64,000 nucleotides of DNA from CAYVBE01 sp964572825 (GTDB lineage: Bacteria > Planctomycetota > Brocadiia > SM23-32): assembly GCA_964572825.1 (NCBI GenBank), contig CAZNGS010000014.1:1-64000 (forward strand), given 5' to 3'. The position numbers and the translations under genes are program-made. Below the pieces are notes generated by a model. It searched no databases and had not been told where the DNA came from. It saw nothing but the letters and a program-made list of their open reading frames with translations. Positions 44,174-53,275 of this stretch are shown here, one piece after another. Position 1 is the first letter of the stretch; each line of letters starts with the position of its first letter.

Positions 44174-47100
44174 ATGCACATCCGTCATCGTCTGGTCCGA
44201 CGCCGTCTTTGCCTGGTCGTGCTGGTTCTGTTGTGCGTGTTTGCTTTTGCCAGTGCAGCGAACGCCCAGTTGGAGGATCTCTGCCCGTCGGGCGCCAACG
44301 TTTCACGGTGGCCTACTCTCGGTTGGACCGACACGGGGACCGCCTTCGATGAATACGACGTGTGGTTTAGTTCCGATGGTGTCACTTTTTGGCTCATCGC
44401 CACCACGGAGTTGACACACGCTTCCCTGCCGGACTCCTGGGTGCCCCTCGCGCCGGGGCAAACGTACTACTGGGCTGTGTCGGCGGGCGCCGAGGCGGAG
44501 GAGGTATCGTTCACGGTGGGGCAGCCCTTGGTCGAGCTTCCAAACCCCAGGCCTAATTCCGCCATCGCGGTGCCCCGGGATTTTTCTGTGCAGCTCCCCG
44601 CCACCGATCCGACGGGGACAGAGTACGAACTGTTCGTGACTGAAGTGGACCCCCAGGATCCCTGTGACATCGTGTGGGTGAGCCAGGCGACAACGACCAA
44701 GGACGTCGGGGCCGAGACGTGGACCATGTCGAGCAGCGGCTTTGATATAACCCCGGTCGTGGACCGCGAACCCTATTACCCCGCCCCGCCGCCCTCTTAC
44801 ACCGGGCTGCGGGCGAACGAGCAGTATCTCTGGCGGGTGGACAATAATACGACAGGCGAGGAAGGCGAGCCCTGGCCCGTTCGCGTGCCCATGGGGGAAC
44901 CGGCTCCCGATGCCCGCCGGGTAGGGGTGTACGTGCGCTTCCTGTGGCAGGAACACCCCCTTCTGACCTCGGGCGTCCAGGAAAAGATGCTGCTGGTGGA
45001 CATGGACGAGGGCGGCGGCTACAACAAAAACTGGGTCGAGATCAACGATCAGAACGAGATCACGGGGATCAACAGCGCCCGGGTGGTCAAGACCTACAAT
45101 CCCAACGGCTCCGGCCACGCCAAGCTCAGGGAGTTCTGGCACTTCGACAATGACTACCAGCGCCTGCTCCCCGATGAGCGGCATTACAAGTGGCGCATCC
45201 TCTATTGCGACAACGACGGGAAGCCGCTGTATTACGATGCGAATGGCGACGATAAGCGGGCCGAGGATGGAAGCGAGCCGTTTATCTGGGCGGACGGCGG
45301 CGATGACCGCGCCGCGGGGTGGGAGTTCACCACCGTGCCCGAAGTCTCGGACTCCAAACTCATTGATGCGGATACCGAGGCCCTGGTCGTGTACCACGAG
45401 AGCATGTACGGCACGGGAGCCATCGATCCCGAGGAGGGGGATTACACCTTCCGGAGCATAGCGGAGGACCTGCTGGATATCCACGAGAACGTGCATCACC
45501 CGGACGTACAGACCGTGATTGTCGGCACCCAGGAGCTGACCGCCTCCTATGGAGGCCTGAACAACGACAGAGCGCAACGCGCCCAGTGCAGCGATCAGGC
45601 TCCCTGGCCCGACGAAATCACCGAGTTCGACGGGTGGTACACCATGACCCGTGAGGAGAGGGCGGCGGAGTTCGACCTTTACGGGATGCCGCCCAAGAAC
45701 ACCCATAGCCGCGGGGCGGGCAACTCGCTTCTGGCCCAGGACCGCTACATGGAGTGGACGGCGCGGGCCCTGCGCGCCCTGCTGCAGGATGCCGCCAACG
45801 AGGACGGTTTTGGGGGTTCGAAGTTCGACCTGGCCTGGGCGGAGCACCTGCAGTACGTGGTGCTGCTGGGCGATGCCGACCGGGTGGCCCCCAGTTTCTA
45901 CCACCATTATACCGTCGAGAGTAAATTCACTACGGAACACCGATGGCTGCCGACGGACTTCTTCTACTCCTCGCAGGACGACACGGCCGCGCCTGCGACG
46001 CAGCCGCACTACCAGGTGAGCCGCATCCCCACGCGCGCCAAGCACTTCTATCGCACGGTGGACCTGAGCGGCGAGTACGCTCCCGAGGAGCCGTTTATCA
46101 CCAAGATCCGGCGCTATGCCCTGGGCCTGGACTCCGAAAGTGCCAAAGAGGATGCGTTCAATAATTGGTTTGGGCGGGCAGCGGTCGTCTCGGGTGGCAC
46201 CGAGTACTGGGCGTGGCACCAGTTCTTCCCCGGCGTTGCGCAGAAATTGCTCAGCGATCGGGTGGATATCGGCGGAGGCCAGATGCGCGATACGTTCAGC
46301 GGCATTAAGGTGCGCCAGTACAACATCTGGGGCAAGAACGAGGAGGCGCTTAACCAGGTCAATGTCCTGCGTCACCTGTCGGAGCCGACCGCTGACTCGG
46401 ACGAAGATGTCGGTTTCGTGTATTTCCTCGGCGAGGGCGATTATTGGACGTCTTTGGCGCCCGGCGACGCCGCTTATTTGACACCGACCAGCGCCTTGCA
46501 GGACACGTCCTTCGACAGGGAATGGGCCTCCGGAACTCCCCACGGCCAGCTTCCGCTGCTGGTCTCCTGCGCCGCGTTGATCAACCGCTACGATAACGCC
46601 CTTTGGGGCAACGACTTCTCGGAGTCCTTCGGTGAGGCCGCCATGCTGGCAGAGGGCGGACCCATCGGCGTGATGGGCTTCGCCAGCTCGGACTACCAGA
46701 CGGAGGCTTCCTACACCACCGAGTACCCCGATGCCGGCAGCTATACGCGAACGATCAACGATTCCCCCGGCGTGGGGATTGACGACAAGGAGGGCCATAG
46801 CTGGCCCGTGCTCAATCAGGGCGTACTGGGATTGGAAAGAGAGGGTGACCCCGACGCCGCGCTCCGGGGCAAGATCGAGCTGATGAAGCTCATCGCCAGG
46901 GAGTACGCGCTCAGCACCGGGCCGGGCATGGGGGATATCTTCTACCATGCACTCGACGAGTACGTGGACGAGCACAGCGCCGAATTGACCAGCAGCGATC
47001 GCTACGAACAGGCGCCGGTGGCCAGCACGCTGTTCGGAGCGACCCTGTTCGGTGACTCCGCCCTGTTTATGCCTCACCGCCAGCGGGCGACCAACGACGT

Positions 47101-50100
47101 GACCCGTCCGGACCTGACGGATGACAATCCCAGGGCCGATGCGCCGCAGTACAACTGGTCGGCCATGCCCATCCATACCATCCCCGACGGCGTGGACGGA
47201 GTGGACGTCGATCTGACCGTGCGGACGAGTGCGCTGCAGGTCCGCGTCCGGGTGCTGACCCCCTTCCTGATGAACACAGGTTATACGTCGGGGTACTGGC
47301 ACGATGAGAGCGGGACGCACTGGACGACCACCGACCTGGAGGTCGGCGATACGGTTACCGACCCGGACGGGACGCGCATGTACGAGTACGAGTTCACGGC
47401 CAGGACGCCTTCCATCTACCTGGTCGCCGTCCAGGCGCAGAACCCCGCCTGGACCCAGGGCGTTGCGGAGGAATGGCACTGGCTAAAGGAGCGCTGGATC
47501 TACATCCAGACCGTCAACCAGTTCGTGCCCAACAGCGACTACAAGACGTTGGTGGTGGACATGGACCAGCACGACCGTTACATGCTCAACGGTCACACCA
47601 CCTCCTACGCCGAGGTGGAGGATTACTACGTCAACCCGGCGCTGGACGGCACCGGCTTCAACCCGGGCGATAACCCGCGCGATACGAAAACGATAACCTT
47701 CCCCAGCGCTTCCGCCAGCCAGGTGTTGTTGATCAACCCCACCTTCCAGCTCGTCACCGTGGCGGGCGGACCGCCGGCGGAGCTGGAGATAGACGCGGAG
47801 CCGGCGCTGCCCGTGCTCAGTAACGAGCAGGACCCCGAGGACTACCGCTATCAGTACTGGGACACCGGGGTCTATCACACTCTCGCCCTGAACGGGGAGG
47901 ACATTAAGGACAACCGGCGCTACTACGGCGACCTCACGCCGGCTGCGCTGGATTCGGTGATCGATCGGTTCGGCTCGGTGGTGGTCTTTGACGGGGACAG
48001 CATCATCGCCCGCGACGACGCGACACGGTCCGGTCCCCACCGCTACCTGTTCCCCTACGATTCGATGGCGGCCTCCGACGTGGATTACCTGCAGAGCTAT
48101 CTGGACGGCGGCGGGCGGCTGTTCGTGAGCAACCAGACCCTCAGCAACGAGGCGGCCAATGCCATACCTTTCTTCAGGGACTTGCAGGAGCAGTACCTGG
48201 GCGGCATCACGGCCACCGACGACACGGACTACACCAACATGGACGGGCTGATTGACGGCACGATCAGTGAGCTGATCCAGGACGTGAACATCGAGGGCGG
48301 AACGGGCGAGAAGAACACCGAGCGAAGCGGTGAGGTCGATCCCAACGGCGCCACGGCCACCACCGTGTTCACGTGGGACGAGGCATCGGGCGCCGGCACC
48401 ATCAACAGCACCGGGACGGCCGCCCTCCACAACCGCCTGCTCGCCAGCGGTGCCCGGACGATGTACTTCCCCTGGCCGTTCGAGGCGATCGATCACGCCG
48501 GCATCGTGCAGACGGGCGAATCGGGGCGGGTCAACATAATGCGCCTGATCCTGGAGTGGCTGCGCAGCGTGCCGAAGACTACCAATCCGTCCCCCGCCAA
48601 CGGCGCGGTGGACGTTCCCCTGAATGTGGTGTTGGAGTGGAGCGGAGTGCCGGAGTCCGACGGCTATGAGGTCTATATAGGCACCTACAATCAGGGTACG
48701 GGACAGGTTGATTGGACCGGGCCCACCGTCATAGCGCAGCAGGACCCTCCCCTGGCCCGCTACGAGCACGATCCGTTGGACCCACTGACCGGCATGGACT
48801 TTCTGAGTGCCAATACCCGTTATTACTGGCGGGTGGACACGGTCAATCCCGACGGATCGACCACCACGGGAGACGAGTGGATCTTCGACACGGGAACCAA
48901 TAAGGCCAGCAATCCGGACCCGGCGGACGGGGCCACGGGGGTCAGTGCGGACAAAGTCCTGTCCTGGAGCGGCCTGGTCGATCCGACCGATCCCAACGAG
49001 GCCGGGTTCTACAGGCTGTATCTGGGCACTTCGTTGCCGCTCCCCGCGACGGAGGAATACGAAGGTACCGATGCGCAGTACGACCCCGACCTCACGCCGG
49101 ACGAACAATACTTCTGGAAGGTGGACAGTCACCTGGACCAGGACGACGACGGGACGGTCGAGACGATTGCTGAGGGGGACACCTGGGAGTTCACCACGGC
49201 CGCCACCGGCCAGGCGTTCAACCCCGACCCGGCGGACGGCGCGACGGGCGTGCCCGTGGACAAGACCCTCTCGTGGAGCGGCCCGACCACGGCGGACACC
49301 TACGATATCTTCCTGGGCGAGGGCAGCCTGCCCGGCACGGCCACCGCCACGGGACTGACCACCGCCCAGTACACGCCGGCGGCGGACCTGACCGAGGGGG
49401 CTACCTACTACTGGCGCGTCGACGTCCACCACACCGACAGCACCACCACGACCGGGGTCACCTGGACCTTTACGGTGGAGGCCCCGGGGGCCGCGTCGAA
49501 TCCGTCACCCGCCGACGGCGCCACGGACGTCTCGCTGATCGTGCTGCTGTCCTGGAGCGGCCAGGCGGACAGCTACGACGTCTATTTCGGCGCGGGAAGC
49601 GTGCCGGGCACGGCCAACATAACGGGCCTGACCAGCAACTTCTGGTTCCCCGGCTCGCTGACTGCCAACACGACCTACTACTGGCGTGTGGACAGCCACG
49701 TCGGCGCCATCGTGGTGACCGGGGCCGTGTGGTCGTTCACCACCGGCACCCAGACCACACCGGATGAGGACGATGGCGGAGGCGGCGGTGGCGGTGGCGG
49801 CGGCTGCTTCATCGCGACCTCCGCGATGGAGGCGACCGATTTGCCCGCCGACCGGACCATGGAGCTCAACTGCACGGGGCAGTACATCCTGCCCGCCGAC
49901 AGGCTGCGCCGGATGAACCTCATCCGCGGCCTGCGGGACGAAGTGCTGATGCAGGTTAAGCCCGGCCGGCAGTTCTCGGCCTGGTACTACGCCCTCGGGC
50001 CGTACGCCGCCCGCGCCGTGCGACACCGGGAGCCGGCGAAGGCCGTCGTGCGCGGCGTGCTGCTCAGGCCGCTGGCCGGTCTGTCAGAGGAGTGTCTGAA

Positions 50101-50116
50101 ACGGGAGCAGCAGTAG
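44174..50116 (+). CDS. secreted gingipain-like (peptidase C25 fold) protein with FnIII-like repeats and CFI-box C-terminal domain
   Basis: 1980 residues. A signal peptide ends at about residue 31 (SAANA/Q). An N-terminal beta region precedes a C25-like domain (about 415-860): YVVLLGDADRVAPSFYHH, TDFFYSSQDD, VSRIPTRA, then LVSCAALIN with the likely Cys799. The usual catalytic His of the GHG motif is replaced: the text reads FLGEGDYW, with Glu754. Residues ~1470-1857 are four FnIII-like repeats starting NPSPANGAVDV, NPDPADGATGV and similar. A glycine run leads into CFIATSAME (Cys1878) and a C-terminal helix with PGRQFSAWYYALGPYAARAV, the CFI-box sorting type. The ATG at 44174 follows AAGGA. It overlaps nothing, and a GspC-like gene starts 1 bp after it. 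It is a likely cargo of the adjacent type II system. Confidence 0.85.
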   Translation: MHIRHRLVRRRLCLVVLVLLCVFAFASAANAQLEDLCPSGANVSRWPTLGWTDTGTAFDEYDVWFSSDGVTFWLIATTELTHASLPDSWVPLAPGQTYYWAVSAGAEAEEVSFTVGQPLVELPNPRPNSAIAVPRDFSVQLPATDPTGTEYELFVTEVDPQDPCDIVWVSQATTTKDVGAETWTMSSSGFDITPVVDREPYYPAPPPSYTGLRANEQYLWRVDNNTTGEEGEPWPVRVPMGEPAPDARRVGVYVRFLWQEHPLLTSGVQEKMLLVDMDEGGGYNKNWVEINDQNEITGINSARVVKTYNPNGSGHAKLREFWHFDNDYQRLLPDERHYKWRILYCDNDGKPLYYDANGDDKRAEDGSEPFIWADGGDDRAAGWEFTTVPEVSDSKLIDADTEALVVYHESMYGTGAIDPEEGDYTFRSIAEDLLDIHENVHHPDVQTVIVGTQELTASYGGLNNDRAQRAQCSDQAPWPDEITEFDGWYTMTREERAAEFDLYGMPPKNTHSRGAGNSLLAQDRYMEWTARALRALLQDAANEDGFGGSKFDLAWAEHLQYVVLLGDADRVAPSFYHHYTVESKFTTEHRWLPTDFFYSSQDDTAAPATQPHYQVSRIPTRAKHFYRTVDLSGEYAPEEPFITKIRRYALGLDSESAKEDAFNNWFGRAAVVSGGTEYWAWHQFFPGVAQKLLSDRVDIGGGQMRDTFSGIKVRQYNIWGKNEEALNQVNVLRHLSEPTADSDEDVGFVYFLGEGDYWTSLAPGDAAYLTPTSALQDTSFDREWASGTPHGQLPLLVSCAALINRYDNALWGNDFSESFGEAAMLAEGGPIGVMGFASSDYQTEASYTTEYPDAGSYTRTINDSPGVGIDDKEGHSWPVLNQGVLGLEREGDPDAALRGKIELMKLIAREYALSTGPGMGDIFYHALDEYVDEHSAELTSSDRYEQAPVASTLFGATLFGDSALFMPHRQRATNDVTRPDLTDDNPRADAPQYNWSAMPIHTIPDGVDGVDVDLTVRTSALQVRVRVLTPFLMNTGYTSGYWHDESGTHWTTTDLEVGDTVTDPDGTRMYEYEFTARTPSIYLVAVQAQNPAWTQGVAEEWHWLKERWIYIQTVNQFVPNSDYKTLVVDMDQHDRYMLNGHTTSYAEVEDYYVNPALDGTGFNPGDNPRDTKTITFPSASASQVLLINPTFQLVTVAGGPPAELEIDAEPALPVLSNEQDPEDYRYQYWDTGVYHTLALNGEDIKDNRRYYGDLTPAALDSVIDRFGSVVVFDGDSIIARDDATRSGPHRYLFPYDSMAASDVDYLQSYLDGGGRLFVSNQTLSNEAANAIPFFRDLQEQYLGGITATDDTDYTNMDGLIDGTISELIQDVNIEGGTGEKNTERSGEVDPNGATATTVFTWDEASGAGTINSTGTAALHNRLLASGARTMYFPWPFEAIDHAGIVQTGESGRVNIMRLILEWLRSVPKTTNPSPANGAVDVPLNVVLEWSGVPESDGYEVYIGTYNQGTGQVDWTGPTVIAQQDPPLARYEHDPLDPLTGMDFLSANTRYYWRVDTVNPDGSTTTGDEWIFDTGTNKASNPDPADGATGVSADKVLSWSGLVDPTDPNEAGFYRLYLGTSLPLPATEEYEGTDAQYDPDLTPDEQYFWKVDSHLDQDDDGTVETIAEGDTWEFTTAATGQAFNPDPADGATGVPVDKTLSWSGPTTADTYDIFLGEGSLPGTATATGLTTAQYTPAADLTEGATYYWRVDVHHTDSTTTTGVTWTFTVEAPGAASNPSPADGATDVSLIVLLSWSGQADSYDVYFGAGSVPGTANITGLTSNFWFPGSLTANTTYYWRVDSHVGAIVVTGAVWSFTTGTQTTPDEDDGGGGGGGGGGCFIATSAMEATDLPADRTMELNCTGQYILPADRLRRMNLIRGLRDEVLMQVKPGRQFSAWYYALGPYAARAVRHREPAKAVVRGVLLRPLAGLSEECLKREQQ

Positions 50117-50117
50117 G

Positions 50118-51122
50118 ATGTTCGGCAGGCGAACGACGCTGTGGAAACGGCTCCTGACGGCGGCCTCGCTTCTACTGGCGGCCGGGGTGTGTGCATCCGC
50201 CTACCTGGCCCTGTCCGGCCGCCCCACGCCTTCTCCGCTCGGGGAGGGGTTTACGGGCACCGGGGGACCGGGCAGTAGCACGCAGGATGGCTCTGCCGCG
50301 GAAAGGGACCTGGCCCACCTGTGGATGGGCCGGGATCCCGAACGTGCCGTTACGTCCCCCCCCACGCAAGGGCGTCCGGAGGACGAAGGGAAACGCGATC
50401 GGGTCCCCTTCAAGCTCCGGGGCGTCATCTACTCGTCGGGCGACGACTCCGTGGCCTTTGTCGCCGTGGGGGAAGAGTTGCTCCTGCTCGGCCAGGGGGA
50501 GGAGCTACAGGGCTGGAAGGTGGCCGCCATCCAGCCGCGCGCCGTGGTGCTGGAACGCGGGGACACCAGGCTGGAACTGGCCATCCAGAGCCTGCCCGTT
50601 GCAGAACGCCCCGTGGCTGACCTGACGGCAAATGCCGGGCAGGGCGGCGAGAATGAAGAGGGCGTCGGTCACTTCCGCGCGCAGGCCGGTGCGGCCGCGC
50701 CGGACGCGGAGGGGGCCGCCGAGACCGCTCAACTGCAGGACACCGCCCGGACCAGGGAGCGGCCACCGGCCTACAGGCCGCCTGCCCTCGAGGGCGCCGA
50801 CGCGCGGGTGCGGGTGCCCGAGACCCTGGTCGATAAGGTCCGCCAGGACCCCGGGAGCGTGGAGTTCGGAGTCCGCTATAGCTGGCAGCTCGACGGTGGC
50901 GGCAAGATGGCCGGCTACCGCATCGACAGGGTGGAACCGGGGTCGCTGGCCGCACGCTACGGCCTGGCGCCGGGGGACCGGATTCTCGCGGTGAACGGCG
51001 TCCCGCTGGATTCGCCGGCCCGCGCCCTGGAGCTCTACCGGCGCTTCCGGGGCTCCGATTCCGCGCGGGTGACCATAGCGCGCAACGGCGAGACCAAGGA
51101 CGTGCTCTATTACGTGCGCTAA
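50118..51122 (+). CDS. gspC: GspC-like inner-membrane type II secretion protein with PDZ domain
   Basis: 334 residues. A cytoplasmic stub and one membrane segment (about 15-32, AASLLLAAGVCASAYLAL) come first. A homology-region domain follows (about 97-150: FKLRGVIYSSGDDSVAFVAV ... VVLERGDTRLEL). Then come an Ala/Glu-rich linker and a C-terminal PDZ domain (about 245-334: IDRVEPGSLAARYGLAPGDRILAVNG). GspC links the inner platform to the secretin and helps select substrate. It starts 1 bp after the stop of the C25-like gene and is probably co-translated with it. It converges on the other gsp genes. Confidence 0.85.
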   Translation: MFGRRTTLWKRLLTAASLLLAAGVCASAYLALSGRPTPSPLGEGFTGTGGPGSSTQDGSAAERDLAHLWMGRDPERAVTSPPTQGRPEDEGKRDRVPFKLRGVIYSSGDDSVAFVAVGEELLLLGQGEELQGWKVAAIQPRAVVLERGDTRLELAIQSLPVAERPVADLTANAGQGGENEEGVGHFRAQAGAAAPDAEGAAETAQLQDTARTRERPPAYRPPALEGADARVRVPETLVDKVRQDPGSVEFGVRYSWQLDGGGKMAGYRIDRVEPGSLAARYGLAPGDRILAVNGVPLDSPARALELYRRFRGSDSARVTIARNGETKDVLYYVR

Positions 51123-51221
51123 ATGAATTGACGTAAATGCGTTCCGGCTGCCAAACAGCGGCCGGGAGGCGGGGGTTCTTACCGCTCAGGTGTTTTGCCG
51201 CCGGCCGTCGGCGCGCGGGTC

Positions 51222-51896
51222 CTACTCCTGCGTCGCCTCCGGGGGCAGGTAGGGCAGTGGATTCGCCCCCATGTCGGCCAGCGGAACCACGGTCCAGGTG
51301 GCATACCGGTCCGCTCCCTCTTCGCCCTTCAGACGGACTTCCATGCGCACGGCTGCCGGGGGTGCCTTACCGGCCCAGCCGTCCAGCCATCGGGAGCCGT
51401 CCCAGCAGGTCACTCTGACGAAGGCCACCTCCTCCAGTAGCCGCTGGGCCGCCGCATGCTCCCAGGACGGGGAGGAGCCGCGCACATAGGGAGTCTGCTG
51501 GCGGGAGAACTCGTAGCCTTCGGTGGCCTCTGGCCGGGGCTCCAGGACATACCGGACGCGCTGCAGGTCTGTTTCGCCGTGGGCACGGGGAAGGATGGAG
51601 GTGGTGGTCAGCTCCAGGACGGCGCCCCCGCCCTCCGGCAATTCGGAGCGGACGACCAGGGGCGGTGACTCCTCATCTCGCACGGCCACCAGGGCCTCCA
51701 CGTCGCGCCGGACGATGCGCGCCAGCCCATAGCTGATGCGGGCGCGGCGGAGTGCCACCCGGCTGCGCTGTATGCCGCGGACCGTCAGGCGGAGGACGCC
51801 CATCACGGTGACCATCAACAGGGCGGTGACCGCCAGCGCGCACATCACCTCCAGCAGCGTGAAGCGCCGGGCGGGCGTCGGTCGGGCGAGAGGCAT
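51222..51896 (-). CDS. gspJ: type II secretion minor pseudopilin GspJ-like
   Basis: 224 residues. The N-terminus is PARRFTLLEVMCALAVTALL, a pseudopilin signal with the conserved Glu at +5, then a hydrophobic helix and a beta-rich globular domain. The residue before the cleavage point (-1) is Arg instead of the near-invariant Gly. The ATG at 51896 shares its A with the stop of gspI (TGATG) and has GGAGGAG about 9 bases upstream. It is the last gene of the ten-gene operon. GspJ normally caps the pseudopilus tip with GspI and GspK. Confidence 0.82.
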   Translation of the reverse strand: MPLARPTPARRFTLLEVMCALAVTALLMVTVMGVLRLTVRGIQRSRVALRRARISYGLARIVRRDVEALVAVRDEESPPLVVRSELPEGGGAVLELTTTSILPRAHGETDLQRVRYVLEPRPEATEGYEFSRQQTPYVRGSSPSWEHAAAQRLLEEVAFVRVTCWDGSRWLDGWAGKAPPAAVRMEVRLKGEEGADRYATWTVVPLADMGANPLPYLPPEATQE

Positions 51897-52297
51897 CACG
51901 GACTCTCCTCCCGGGACATCTGTCCGAACAGCCAGACCGCCACCCGCACCTCCTCCTCGGGCTCTCCGGTGGGGCTGGATACGGAGACGCTGAAGGCCCG
52001 CAGTCCCCGCGGGGCGTCGTCCGGGGGCGGCTCTTCGGCGATGGTCCACTGGTAGCCCTGCGGGTCCTGGAACCGTCCGCTTCCCGGCTCTGCCAGGCCG
52101 GCCCGCAGCGCGGCGACGCGGGATGCGCACAGACGCACGGCGGTCAGGATTCGCCCGGCCCGGCCGGTGGCCTGCACGGCGCGCGTCCGGGCGAGCAGCA
52201 GCCCCGTGCAGACGATCGCCAGGATGGCCACGGCGGCCGCCACCTCCACCAGGGTGAAAGCGGCGCGTTTACGGTTGGAAGGCCGTTGCTTCTTCAT
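51896..52297 (-). CDS. gspI: type II secretion minor pseudopilin GspI-like
   Basis: 133 residues. Basic leader then AAFTLVEVAAAVAILAIVCTGLLL; Ala is at -1 of the prepilin cleavage point and Glu at +5. The short globular part ends EEEVRVAVWLFGQMSREESP. Size and position between gspH and gspJ fit GspI, the organiser of the tip complex. It overlaps gspH by 29 bp and touches gspJ through TGATG, so it is tightly coupled. Confidence 0.8.
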   Translation of the reverse strand: MKKQRPSNRKRAAFTLVEVAAAVAILAIVCTGLLLARTRAVQATGRAGRILTAVRLCASRVAALRAGLAEPGSGRFQDPQGYQWTIAEEPPPDDAPRGLRAFSVSVSSPTGEPEEEVRVAVWLFGQMSREESP

Positions 52298-52802
52298 AGT
52301 TCGGCTCGCCCGTCAGGGGGCTGAAGCGGATGCGAATCACGGAATAGTCCTCGTTGACCAGCAGTATCTCGTGGTCGGTCACGGTGCCGTCGGGATAGGC
52401 GAAGCAGGCCGCTACGTCGCGTTGGACCGTCGTGAGACCGAATTTGACCCATTCAAATCGGACCCCGCCGGGAAGCTGGTGGAAGGCCCGGGCCTCTCCC
52501 TGCTCGTCCTCGACCCAGAACTGACCTTCGGGCACGTCGTAGAGGATGCGGACCCGTCGGCCCGAGAGGGCGGCGGCGTTGCGGGCCCACTGCACGGTCG
52601 CGGCGACCTGGTGTGCCGCCGCGCGGAGCCGCCAGCGGGGAGTGATGCGGTTCAACCGCGGCATAACCACCGTCAGAACCAGTCCCATGACTGCCAGTAT
52701 CACGGTCAGTTCCAGCACGGTGAAGCCGCCGGCCGGTGCGCGGCGGGCGGTTTCAGCCGCCGGAGTTCTGTGCGTGGAGCTCCCAGCTCTTGATATCCGC
52801 AT
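52269..52802 (-). CDS. gspH: type II secretion minor pseudopilin GspH-like
   Basis: 177 residues. PAGGFTVLELTVILAVMGLVLTVV is a normal prepilin signal, with Gly at -1 and Glu at +5 after a 24-residue leader. The globular domain (AAAHQVAATVQWARNAAALS ...) resembles GspH. The ATG at 52802 overlaps gspG by 50 bp. No ATG or GTG lies between the gspG stop and the signal, so the overlap appears real. GspH joins the minor pseudopilin tip to the GspG fibre. Confidence 0.82.
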   Translation of the reverse strand: MRISRAGSSTHRTPAAETARRAPAGGFTVLELTVILAVMGLVLTVVMPRLNRITPRWRLRAAAHQVAATVQWARNAAALSGRRVRILYDVPEGQFWVEDEQGEARAFHQLPGGVRFEWVKFGLTTVQRDVAACFAYPDGTVTDHEILLVNEDYSVIRIRFSPLTGEPNYEEATAFQP

Positions 52803-53226
52803 CGGCGCCTTCGCCTCCCTCCATGCCGTCGCGGCCGTAGCAGATGATGTCGTAATCTCCGTGGGCACCCGGGGAGATGTATTCGTACTCGTTTCCCCAG
52901 GGGTCCCGGGGGACGGCCTCCAGGTACCCCCCCTCCGGCCAGTCGCGCACCCGTTCGTCCTCCGGCGGGGTGACCAGGGCCCGCAGTCCCTGCTGCGTGG
53001 AGGGGTAGAAGTTGTTGTCCTGGTAGAAAAACTCCAGTGCGTCCTTCAGCTCCTGCATCTGGATGCGTGCCACCCGAACGCGCGCCCGTTCGAGCTGCCC
53101 CCTGACCACGACACCCACGATTCCGGCGATCAGTCCCAGGATCAGCACAACCACCATCACCTCCAGCAGGGTCAGACCCTCGCGGCGGCGCAGGGCGGAG
53201 ATCATTGCGTGCTCGCGTCTTTTCAT
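52753..53226 (-). CDS. gspG: type II secretion major pseudopilin GspG
   Basis: 157 residues. The prepilin signal REGLTLLEVMVVVLILGLIA has Gly at -1, Leu at +1 and Glu at +5. DPWGNEYEYISPGAHGDYDI and EGGEGADADIKSW are hallmark GspG sequences with the calcium-site aspartates. It forms the pseudopilus fibre. The ATG at 53226 follows GGGAGC by 8 bases; an alternative ATG at 53205 is 7 codons in. The leader is Arg-rich as expected. Confidence 0.95.
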   Translation of the reverse strand: MKRREHAMISALRRREGLTLLEVMVVVLILGLIAGIVGVVVRGQLERARVRVARIQMQELKDALEFFYQDNNFYPSTQQGLRALVTPPEDERVRDWPEGGYLEAVPRDPWGNEYEYISPGAHGDYDIICYGRDGMEGGEGADADIKSWELHAQNSGG

Positions 53227-53275
53227 TGGCGTTGCTCCCGTCAGTGACCCGGCTGCCCTGGCGCGGGCCGGCGTG

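Noticed and set aside
44303..47479. 1058-codon frame antisense to the C25-like gene
   Set aside because: Same mirror effect; no recognisable motif and no ribosome site, while the sense frame has a full domain architecture.
51123..51221. Possible bidirectional terminator between gspC and gspJ
   Set aside because: Only a short imperfect stem (GCTG/CAGC) is visible, with no T-run on either strand.
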